Assembly (NCBI RefSeq): GCF_041381155.1
Contig: NC_091144.1
Location: 20,965,544 to 21,029,543 of the forward strand
Direction of reading: 5' to 3'
Source: Argopecten irradians
Lineage: Eukaryota; Mollusca; Bivalvia; Pectinida; Pectinidae
DNA length: 64,000 nt
The notes beneath the pieces were generated by a model. It worked only from the letters and a program-made list of their open reading frames with translations, searched no databases and was not told the DNA's origin. Made by a program: the position numbers and the translations under genes. Shown piece by piece: positions 26,101 through 38,100 of this stretch (positions within the stretch are counted from its first letter, which is position 1; every line of letters begins with the position of its first letter).

Positions 26101-29100
26101 GGAATACAGGATATTCGACTCATCCAAGGTTGGTCACGATCGATCATCAACAGTCAAAATGTCTGGTATCAAACTATAACAAACAATGCAAGTCAATGAC
26201 ATTTTAATTACTCTCATTTTCCGCATTTTGAAATTTTATTAAAGTGGTTTTTGACAGCAATATCAAGTTGAATGTTTGAAAATTTTGCAATGGCCCAACA
26301 CCTGTTCAAAGAATACATGGTTTAATACTATGTAATTGATAAAATGGGGATATATTTCTGTTCGAGGATTAAGGGGTGTTCGACAGATAGCTGTTCAAGC
26401 CATCCTGGGTTTGGGTAGAGGAAATATATAGGGACATGGACCATGCAATCAGTTAAATGAATGAGGGGTACTGGTATTTGAGGAATGCAGGTTCAAGTTA
26501 GAGTTAGATTCTCTGTTATTTTGGCAATATTCTATTATCATTCATTATTTTGGCAGTATTTTGAGGACTACAAACTTTCCAAGAATACAACAGATGTCAC
26601 GGCGCTGAGAAGTAACTTCATGTTTTACCTGGGAATCGCGTCACAAGTCCCCAACTTTATCATGAGTGGTATCAACACATTTTGTCACTGCGGAGGGTAG
26701 GTATAATGTGTTCTATTGTGTCCAAATTTCATTGTAATCATTTGATAATTTTATCTTTTGCATTAAAAAATTGTACCCTTGAAGGGATGAATAGGAGGAA
26801 GGATAAAAGAAAAAATAATTTCAATACATTGATATATATTTATGTTACTGTAAGTGCATTAGCATTTATCATGTGTTAATGTTGATATCAGTGTACTATT
26901 TCGATACCCTTATAATCAAACATATTTTTACATAGTAAAGATTTCGGCATGTCATAAGAAATAGCAAAGAAGCATTTTCAATTAGTTTTAGAGACTGTAA
27001 ATTAAATCATGAATCTAAATTTTCATGAAAAAGTTAGGAAGGCATGAAAGGACAGAATTGCGTTGCCGAGATAATTGGTATGAATGTAACTAAAGAAGTG
27101 TTTTCACTGTAATGATTGCTAAAAGCACCATCAATTATTATTTGTATTTCTATTGCAGTATGCCGTCGTCACGGAGAATCGTGATTGCTATTGCAGTGGA
27201 GGTTGTTCTATTTATAGCTACAGTGATCCTAGCCATGGTGGACAGTACAGATTGTAAGTTAGCCATACAAGGTCTTATCTGTAAATGTGTGTAATTCAAC
27301 CCAGGATTGTATGTATAAATGATATATACCAGTAGATACAAAGCTTGTACAAGTCAACTCTGTTGGAACTGCTTTTGCCCTATCTGGTATATACTGTATG
27401 TAAACTCTTGGAAAGAAAGTGACGTAGAGAAAGTCAAAAACTAATGAGAATGCCTAAAATACCATGGTAAATAGCCCTTCAAACCAAGATCATTTGTTCT
27501 TAAATAAGTATATGTATGATATAAACGTTGAATTCTGTTTTAGGGTCAAAGGAATTTTTCTACATCACGATGTTAACAGCTGTCCTCCTCAACAGTAAGT
27601 GTCCCTAATGCTCCAAATCTATGTCACAGAAAATCATGGTTGGTTCCACATCACTGGTCATCTTTAACTCAACAGCTGTGGAATAGTAATAGAGATCTTG
27701 GGCTGGTTGCTCGAACGTTCATTAAAAGTTAATGATGGATTAAATCTTCATTAAACCATCATTAAATATAATGACGTCATTACGAAATTTATGACGTTGC
27801 TCAAACGTTCATTAACGTTAATGAATGATTAAAGCTTCATTAAACCTTTATTAAGTCGTCAGTATTTAATGATGGTAGGTAGCATCATTAAACCTTCATT
27901 ATACAACTGATGCAATGGCCGCGATGAATGTCATGTTTGACGTTCTTGGAAAACAGCGCATTCAGCGAGTCCATCAAGATTTCGGGGAGCTGGATTCACT
28001 TAACGACAGTCAAATTCGGGCAATATACCGGTTTAGCATAGAAAATATTGTGTACATCGCAGACTTAATAAGGGAACATGTAGAGAGACCAACCAAAAGG
28101 AGCAATGCTCTCTCTGTTGAAATGCAGGTAAGAAAATAATAATCTTGGCCTAGGATACACGCAACTCATTTCCAGCATACTCTTAATACAGTAATCGATA
28201 TATTTGAAGAAAACATTGGATGTGTAATGTTTGTACTTGAACCGCCAACTTAAAATGCATGGCTAATACATATATAGATTATCGAATACATGATTAAATA
28301 AAATTACACTTTGTGCGTATTAACGAAAATTCTGTCTTGTACTATCTTCACCTCCAACAGAATATGTTACACAAACAGATATTACGCTTTGTTTCACTAT
28401 AAAATGTCCTATGTGGAATTACTAAGTTTCTAAAACTTTTAAACAGAAACCGTTTAAATGTATATGCGCACATTTCCATTCATAGTCCGCATTATCTTAC
28501 GATTATACATACATGTATACATGTACACACTGTATGTGCATATTATGGAAAGTAAAAACATATTACTTGCAATACGGAAATATTTTGACGATTCAGGTTT
28601 TGAAAGCTCTACGCTTTTATGCAAGTGGATCTTTCCAGCAAGTGCTTGGAGATGTGATTTGTGCAGACAAATCTACAGTATCGAGGGTTGTCCGGGACGT
28701 GTCGAATGCACTGACATCATTGGAATCTGTTTTTATCAAATTGCCAACAACTAGGGCGAAGAAAGAAAAGATTCGTTCTGCTTTCTACCAGCAAGGTGGA
28801 TTTCCCAGTGTGATTGGCTGCATTGATGGAACACAGATACGTATACAGGCCCCATCTGAGGACGAACCCTTATTCGTCAATCACAAAGGATACTATTCTA
28901 TAAACGTCCAGGCAATATGTGACGATGAAGGTAATTAATGAAACATGGTGATCATATTTCGATAAAATCTTTTTTTTTTTTCTCAAATGTTTATTAACCT
29001 ATTAAATCAATAAAATATCAGCATAGAGGAAAAAGAAACATATTTCTTCTTGTTATCTACAGACGTATACAAGCACACTTCAAATATCAAAATACATATC

Positions 29101-32100
29101 TGCAGAACTTTTTATTACTCGAGTCCATCGATATGTTATTGGAAACACAAGGCACGCATGCATCCGATTTTCGCTATTAATCTACCAATTTGTTAATATA
29201 AATTTAAAACCAAATGCTCATGATGAAGTTTTCATTGAAGAAATTCCAAAATGTTTGGAATACTAAACTTAATATCTTTCATTATAGTAGCCATTTGCCT
29301 ATAAAATTACACGTATCTCAAAAGGATTTATACATGTGATATCTTATCAAAACAGCTATGATCAACTTTACATATTTCAGCTTAAGTGTTGTAGTATGTA
29401 CACTATACAATATATAAAGTCACGTGCGATACCAAGGCGATTTGATTCATTAATAGCTGTCGATCCGTCAATTTTATAGCTATAATCTTGTATATCTCGT
29501 GGCATTAATATGCTTCCGCGTTTTCCTTTTTCTGTAATATACAGGTTTTATAATAATGTGAATGATAACGTAATCAGATCAACCAGCGTTGTTTTGCAGG
29601 GAAATTTACCAATATAGTTGCTAGATGGCCAGGTTCCGCTCACGATAGTCATGTATTTCGGATGTCGAATATTAAACAATACTTAGATGCTAACCACAGA
29701 ACGATGGCGGATGGTTTGATATTAGGAGACAGTGGATATGCCTGCTTAAAGTACTTAATGACCCCTTACCTAAGACCAACCTCAGCCCAACAGGAGCGCT
29801 TTAATGGATGCCACAAACGAACTAGGGTCATGATTGAGCGGACGTTTGGTGTTTGGAAAAGACGTTTTCACGTTTTACATGGAGAAATCAGAATGAAACC
29901 TACAAGAGTATGTGCAATCATAGGTAGGTGAGTTATAAGAACCGACGTCATATTGTGAAAATGAAATTCTTCTTTATCAATTATTAATTATTAACATTGA
30001 ATAATATGCTTCTTATGTGGCTACAGTAATACATATTATTTTCTTAAACCAACAGGTGCTTGTGCCGTTTTGCACAATTTGGCAATAATGCTGAGGGAAC
30101 CCAAGATGGATGCTGATGGCGTAATCGAGACCGATGACATCCCAAACAATGCTCTCTACAACGGGCACCAAGATGGTCAGTCTGTAAGGCGCCACATTAC
30201 AGCAACCTATTTTGGTTAAAACTGAGAGACTTTACTAATGAAGTAAAATACGAAAAAGCGCTTCTAAAACTTGGAAGAAAAAATGATTTTTAGCAAGAGG
30301 AAAAAGAATCTATATACAATAAATCAATTCTAATTCTTTATTACAAGTTAACTTAAGTTTCAATCCAATGTTGTTCTCACTCCTGAAGCTCTCGTCTCAG
30401 TTTTTTGTTCAACAACTCAAGGTGTTAACATTGCAGGATCAGTTTTCTTTTCTGCTCCTGCAAAACCTCGAACTGCATCCGCTGTAAATCCGACGTCTTG
30501 ATCGCCCTTCTGTGCAGTTGCGGCATGACTTGAAGCTCCTTTGCACGTTTCTAAATGCATGAAAAATTAGTGTCATGATTTACATTTCTCTATATAAAAG
30601 CGAACAAAATTATTGTTATCTCAATTGTTAGAAAACTACCACATTTACATACATATTTGATGGTAACTACAGTCTGAAAATGCCTATCGGAGGACGTCAT
30701 ATGTCACATATATATACAGTTACATATATAACAAATTGCCCTTTTGTCAAACTTACGTTTTGTGAGTAGCTGGGCCTTGGTATAGGACTAGGATCTGGAG
30801 AGACATGAGACAGGTCAGCTTCTACAGCTTCTGAACAGTTACCAGGCTGTATAGACGGAACTGATGCGTCTGTAATCGCCGCCGCCGCCGTCGCTTCCAT
30901 GGTGTCAGCAGTCGTTGGAGAAGCCAGGAGTGAATCGAGCACCTGAACATCGCAAAATGATGTCGCTAGAAGATCAGATTCGCTGTTATACACCTCCATT
31001 ACGCATGTTTGATCAGGGTCTGATAGGAAAAAAACGACATGTGTTAAGCATATATAAACTAAACATACACTTACAGGAATATAAAACTATAAAAACAAAT
31101 CTATTAGACGAGTGAATATGGGTTTTATTATGCTGTATTAAAACAAAGAATGACTGAAAGTGACATATCAAAACTTTCGTTTCAGACTGACCACCGTACC
31201 AGTTGTATCGATACGAATCTGTTGTATCTCAAATGGAACGCGCCGTACCAGCAGAATTGTACCGGTAGGCTACAAGTGGTTCGTTTTCAGAAGCGTGCCA
31301 CTTGGATCCAAGATGGCAAGACCGAGAGTTTCCATTTGTGATCTGAATGTTTTCTTCATTGAAAACCAGACAGAGATTATGTATATCCGATAAAACTATA
31401 TGGATGATTTATTTCAGTGTATTCCGAAACTATGTATGTTTTACTTTTATATCAATTTTATTGTTAACACCGAAAATACTTTTAAATTCGAAGCGTATCT
31501 TTCATATGGGTGCCGCCATCATGGAAAAATCCAAACGCGTTCCATTTTGCGATGCCGTTATCACTTAAGTACAACTGGCACGAATCAGCAAATGGAACGC
31601 ACGGTGAGTTATTCAATCATTTCTTCATGTAAAGAACCATACATGCAAATCGTACCGAAGTAGCAGAAAAATAGGGGTAAAAGACCGAACTGTTTGAAAT
31701 CAGGCAGTGCCCTTAGCAATCATACAAGATCTGTCAGTATCTGTCTGATTTAAATTTTAAAACGTTTCAAGGCTGCAATCAAGGGTATGTTGAAATATAT
31801 ATAACATCTCCTGGTGAGCAGCGGATTTGGCCAAGGACACTGACAAAAATTGGAAAAACATACAATGTTTTGGATTGACCGAGATATATCAACACTTCGG
31901 ATTTCCTTTCCAACGGTTAGTTTCATAAACTGTTGCTTAGTCTAGTTTTGTTATTTGTTCTGATAAACGATAGTTTGTTAGCCTAAGTGATACTAATGCA
32001 TGGCTTTTTGTTTATAGGATTATGATTTGTTAGGACTTTTTCTCTGGTCATGACATCAGCGTGCGTATTTCTACTGTATTCATTATTCAGTAGTGTTTGA

Positions 32101-35100
32101 AATTCGTGAAATGTTTAGCCTACTTCGCTTAGGCCTCATTGAGCTATAAATAGAATCGCACTCCCATTGATCAGTAGAGGAGTACAGAGGTCAAAACTAT
32201 CGCTGTGTAAACAGACGACAAATGTGTTTTAGTTGAAAGTTTGGCCTAGTGGCATTTTTATTCTATAAGTTAGGCTTCCCTTCTCTTTTTTGAAAAAGAA
32301 ATGGAACATATAGATGTCTAAGTATCTCTTTTGTTTTTGAGCATTATCAGTAGGCTTTCTTAACTTTAAAATGTAACTTCCAAATGAGTGCTAGTCTAGG
32401 CTACGAGGAGATAGGCCTTATGGTATTTACATTTAGGCCTACTGCTCAGTATCATGGTATTCACACTCATAGATGGCGCTGGGTATTGACTTTGTAGACG
32501 TTTTAAACCCTTTTTAATAAAAAAAAAACAAACAAACAAAATCTTGCCAATCATTTTCATTTTCTAACATACATTGTGCCACACGCTGGCTTACCTTCTT
32601 GGACAGGTGTTGGCATTGATGATTCCATGCCTCCTAAACCGATGAAGTTTGGTGAATCCTTGAATAGTTCTACCACTCTCTCTGTAGTTGCGTCCATCGG
32701 TTTAGGTGCAGGTCCACCGCCAGTCCACTTGCTACAAGTTTTGTGCACCGAAAACTCCTTTTTAGCAGAAGTGGTCATGTTTGACCATTTTGTTTTCACA
32801 TCTTTGACTGTTCTTACACTTTTTCCAAGGGAACTTACTTGGGCAGCAATGCTAATCCATACTGTTTGTTTCCGTTGGTTCGTGATGGTGTTGGTCAGTT
32901 TTGAGTTTAACAGCCCAATATTTTTTTCAACTAATTCCGTCAAAAGCATTGTCTCTTCGGCATCAAAATGTTTGCCTCTTTGGCATTTGATGCTGGCCAT
33001 CTTGCTCCAGGAACTACACGTGCATTATGGGAAGAGGGAATCCCCACACTTAATGAAGCTCTAATTGCTCATTAACCATTAACCTTCATTAAACCTTCAT
33101 TTATTAATGATCATTTAAATGACGTTTTGAACAACACCATTTTAATGATAGATTAACTAAATGTTCATTAGTGATTTAATGAATCATTAAGACTTAATTA
33201 TGCTTTATTTAATGATTACTTTAATGAACGTTCGAGCAACAGGCCCCTGGATTTGATTTTTGTTGGATATTTTTATGGAATTGACGTTCATAAAGATGTA
33301 CTATGTTATTAATGTTAATTAATATAACAGACATTGTTATCCAATATTTTTCACAATTTTTCACTACTACTAACTTTTTCATAACATACAATATTTTACC
33401 TCCTTGTTATTTTGACATATTCACAAATTTTGCGATCAAGTGCTTTTACTTACATGCATTAGTGCATTCATATATTATTCTTGTAACATTATAATTTGCG
33501 TTCAAGCTCTCTTGCAAAGGTACCAAGTCAGGTATGCAAAGACTTATATCTAGTGTGAATAAAGTGGTTAACAGTGCGCAATTAATTAAAACAAACAGTC
33601 ATAGGTCATATTTTATATGGTCACTCTTTAAACTTTTTAACATTTAAGTTAGAATAGAGTTGCTAACCACTGTTATTGTAACCTTTAGTGGCGACGGGAG
33701 TCTATCAGAACAGTGCGTTTGGTTTGGCTGCCATTCTTCCTATGAAGTACACAAATGCCATTGTACTGGGAAATGTAAGTACATAGAAAACTTATTTAAA
33801 TACAAAATGGCCGATGAGATGCCATTTTAAGTTTCTTAAATATGCCCCTTTGTTGAAGATTCTCTTTGTTTGTAAATGCTTTTTGAAAGGCAAGAAAGGT
33901 GCGAAAACAATGATGATAAACAAAATTGAGGAAAGAGCTTTGGTATATATCTATTTTATAGCTTTGTTTTCATTCTTTCCACAGAATTTGTCTGGTGTAT
34001 TTATTGCTGTTATCAACTTGCTGTGTTCTGCTGGTGAGTGAGACCAAAAATCTATTTGAATTGTTACCTACGGTAAACCTCCGGTTAATTTGAACCGCTG
34101 GATAGTTCGAACATGTGATGTTTGGAATAAAGATTGTATAAATAATCATTATAATGACCATACGACAGATAAGTAATGAACATTTTAAGTCATAAATAAA
34201 AATTATTTATGCAGATATATCGAACAACAAAGCAGCAAGACCAAATGTTTAATCTGAAGGCCCCGACAATGTATATTTAAATTTGCTGTACTTGATGGAA
34301 ACACTTGGAGGAAATCGCCAATGTTTGTTAAGTCCAATCTAGATACAGATATCGGTTTAAGTCGAAATTAAAATGTGCATTTAGTCTATCTTTAGTCAGC
34401 CAATCAAGGTGTTAAATTACCTGTAAACAGATGCCTCACGCTGGCATATGAGAAAATGATTAAATATATTATCTTCAGAAACAAAATACTCTTCCTATAG
34501 ATTGTGTGCCTTACATTGCTTATACCAGGTAGGCCTACACCGCCAAAACTGATTTCACCGATTTCAACTCGGATTTTTTCCAGATGCTTAATTTTGGATA
34601 ATTCGAACTGGTCCAACATTGAACAATATTTATTTAATTTTGTTCAAACTAACCGAAGGTTTAACATATATATATATATAAATATGTAAATTTGGAGGAG
34701 AGAGGAGCCAGTTATAGTTCAAAGAATTTCAGGAATCAATTAACTGTGGAATTTAACCGCTGCTAATATCTCCCTGTAATAAGCAATGAAAAATGACCCC
34801 GCAAATTTAAAGGGATTTACAGTATTGCATCTTCCAATTCCTTTTCCATTGTTACACTGGAGATAATGTGTGATTTGTTTCGTTTCCAGGGGCCCCTGAC
34901 CCGAAGGTGCAGGCCATCTATTACTTTGTTGTTGCTATAGTGATTCTTCTGGTGGCCCTAGATGCTTACTTCCTCCTGCCAAACATGGTAAGCTGATTGG
35001 GTTATAATTCACACCTATTATTTGTCTGATTCATGTGGAATAACCAATCATCAGGTACACTGAAGATCAAACAAAATTTACCTTCATCAAAAATGGAAGA

Positions 35101-38100
35101 AACTCTTTTAAGTCACTTGTGTTAGCAAAAGTACAACTTTGAATGACAAAAAAGGTTGGGAAACAGACATTTCACTCAAGAGGTTCTGTTAATAAGAAGG
35201 GAAAAGGAGAGTTTATAATTATATGAACTCCCATTGGTTGTATTGTACATTTTGCTGTGCCTTTACATACATGCATTGGAAATTAGTATATTGAGTGTAA
35301 TTTTCAAAGTAAGAAATAAATTAACTTACTTTTCTCTTTTCATGTTTACAGAAGTTTTACAAGTACTATGAGAGCCAGGTAGCATTGGCTATGACAAACA
35401 GTGAGTCACCAAGCTCCACATCCTTTGGTCAGACCATGGGACAGTTCAAAGATGTTTTCCTTAAGGTAATAACAAAACAAGGTATCACACTTGTTACAAG
35501 TTATAGATGTTATAAATACAAGACTTAATAATCAATACCGATATTAAACCCTAGCAGTATATCAGGAACAGGTCTAGGCATTATCATTTCATTATTCATT
35601 GCTGTGTTGTTTCCAGATCAAGGTGCAGGCTTTCTGTGTGTGGTTTGTGTTCTTTGTTACACTGGCCATCTTCCCTGGAGTCTGGAGTAACGTCAAGAGG
35701 ATAGACTTCCCTCTCAGTGGTATGTATCACACAGATATAAATTTCTCCCATATATTACCATTGCAATAGCCTTTGCCTGTGAAAAGAATAAAAAGAACAT
35801 TGACACCTTTGCTTTTTGAGAAAACTTAAATAATTTTATTTTATAAAATCAAATGTCTTATATAGAGCATCTTACATGAGTGGCTATGTAATATGAAATT
35901 TATTATATGGGTTTGATAATTTGATATACAATGTACAACAAGCCTTTATTATACGTGTGACATATCAAATTATTGAACAAAATTATGACAATGATAAACG
36001 GGCCAGTTATGTGATAAATATGCCGTGTCAGTGTTTAGGGTGGGGGGGGGGGGGGGGGGGGGGGGGGGCGTAATTTCTAATTTCTGTATTATTAGCTCAC
36101 CTGGTCCAAAGGACCGAGGTGAGCTTATGGGATACCGCAGCGTCCGGCGTCCGGCGTCCGTCAACAATCGACTTCTTCTCCATAACCGCTGGTCGGATTT
36201 AAATAAAATTTGACTGGAAGCATCCTTATGGGCTACTAACTGAAAATTGTACAAATGATGGGGCTGCCCCCCGGGGGCCTGAGGGGCGGGGCCAAAAGGG
36301 GTCAATTTGGCTATTTCCATATAAACGACTTCTTCTCTGAAACCAAGCATGGGATAGCACCCATAATGCAATGGTAGTATCCTTATAGGGTGGGGATTAA
36401 AGTTGTACAAATGATGGGGCTGACCCCCCGGGGGCCTAAGGGGCGGGGTCAAATGGGGTCAATTTGGCTATTTCCATTTAAACAACTTCTTCTCTGAAAC
36501 TAAGCATGAGATAGCACTCATAATGCAATTGTAGTATCGTTATAGGGTGGGGATTCAAAATTGTACAAATGATGGGGCTGACTCCCGGGGGGGGCTGAGG
36601 GGCGGGGTCAAAAGGGCTCAATTTGGCTATTTCCATATAAACGACTTCTTCTCTGAAACCAAGCATGGGATAGCACCCATAATGCAATGATATCATCCTT
36701 ATAGGGTGGGGATTCAAAATTGTACAAATAATGGGGCTGACCCCCCGGGGGCCTGAGAGGCGGGGTCAAAAGGGGCCAATTTGGCTATTTCCATATAAAC
36801 GACTTCTTCTCTGAAATTAAGTACGGTATGGTATAGCACCCATAATGCAATGGTAGCATCCTTATAGGGTGGGAATTCAAAATTGTGCAAATGATAGGGC
36901 TGACCCCCCGGGGGCCTGAGAGGCGGGGTCAAAAGGGGCCAATTTGGCTATTTCCATATAAACGACTTCTTCTCTGAAATTAAGTATGGTATAGCACCCA
37001 TAATGCAATGGTAGCATCCTTATAGGGTGGGGATTCAAAATTGTGCAAATGATAGGGCTGACCCCCGGGGGGCCTGAGGGGCGGGATCAAAAGGGGTCAA
37101 TTTGGCTATTTCCATATAAATGACTTCTTCTCTGCAACTAAGCATGGTATAGCACCCATAATGCAATGGTAGCATCCTTGTAGGCTGGGGATTCCAAATT
37201 GAGCAAATGATAGGGCTGACCCCCGGGGGCCTGAGGGGTGGGGTCAAAAATGGTCAATTTCCATATAAATGACTTTTTCTCTGCAACTTAACATGGGATT
37301 GCGCTCATAATGCAATGGTTACATCCTTAAAGGGTTTGGATTCAAAATTTTGCAAATGATGGGGCTGACCCCCCCCAGGAGCCTGAAGGGTGGGGTCAAA
37401 AGGGGTCAATTTAGCTATTTCCATATAAACGACTTCTTCTCTGCAACTAAGAATGGAAGAGCACTTATAATGCAATGGTAGCATCCTTATAGGGTTGGGA
37501 TTTGAAATTGTACAAATGATAGGGCTGACCCCCGGGGCCTTAAACGGCAATAGATGCGAGGTCAAAAAGGTCAATTAGGCTACTATTTTCATATAAATTA
37601 CTTTGTCTCTGAACCTATGTATTGGATAGCATATTTGTATGGTATCAATAGCATCATTGTATGGTTGTGATTCAAAATTAAACTTTGGGAGTCAATTTTG
37701 CTTATTTTTCTAATTGTCAGATTCTTGTGATAATTACTAACAAAAAACCAGGTGAGTGATACAGGCCCTCTGGGCCTCTTGTTAAAATTAGAATTCAATA
37801 TATTATATGTCTAATATAACGTTAAGGATGATGATATGTCAAAAATCAGAAGAATTATTCACTCGTTACAGATGGAATGTTTGTGGGAATTTTCTGCTTC
37901 TTGAGTTTCAACTTATTTGCTGTTTTGGGAAATCTGACATCTGAGTTCATTAAAGTGGTAAGTATTTATACCCTATGTACAAAACACTTTATGATAGTAA
38001 TTAAATACCACAGTAATACTGTGAGGCATTGCTAGTTTGTGCCTTGTTTTATTTTAAAGTCTGACCCTAAGTATGTGTTGATCAGTAAGTTGTACTAGTA

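Larger units (their letters stand above)
27700..33246 (+). mobile_element. PIF/Harbinger DNA transposon, apparently full length, inside an ENT intron
   Basis: The two ends are inverted repeats sharing GTTGCTCGAACGTTCATTAA after a GGGCYKG start; only two of about 27 positions differ. Just inside each end is a diverged second copy (GTTGCTCAAACGTTCATTAA near 27796, inverse near 33130) and many CATTAA/TTAATG units, typical subterminal binding sites. Flanking bases are CTT and CTG, so no clean 3-bp target duplication is visible. Inside are a four-exon transposase on + and a three-exon Myb/SANT-like gene on -, convergent, as expected for autonomous Harbingers. The element sits whole in the 6.1 kb ENT intron 27595-33688. 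Confidence 0.93.

Noticed and set aside
32576-33064. 162-codon plus-strand ORF
   Set aside because: Antisense to the Myb/SANT-like exon of the Harbinger element, whose reading matches a known domain.
35970-37574. Pro-rich ORFs ([12 protein letters not shown]-type repeats)
   Set aside because: Translations of the GC-rich monomers of element C in an intron; no start context or splice signals of their own.
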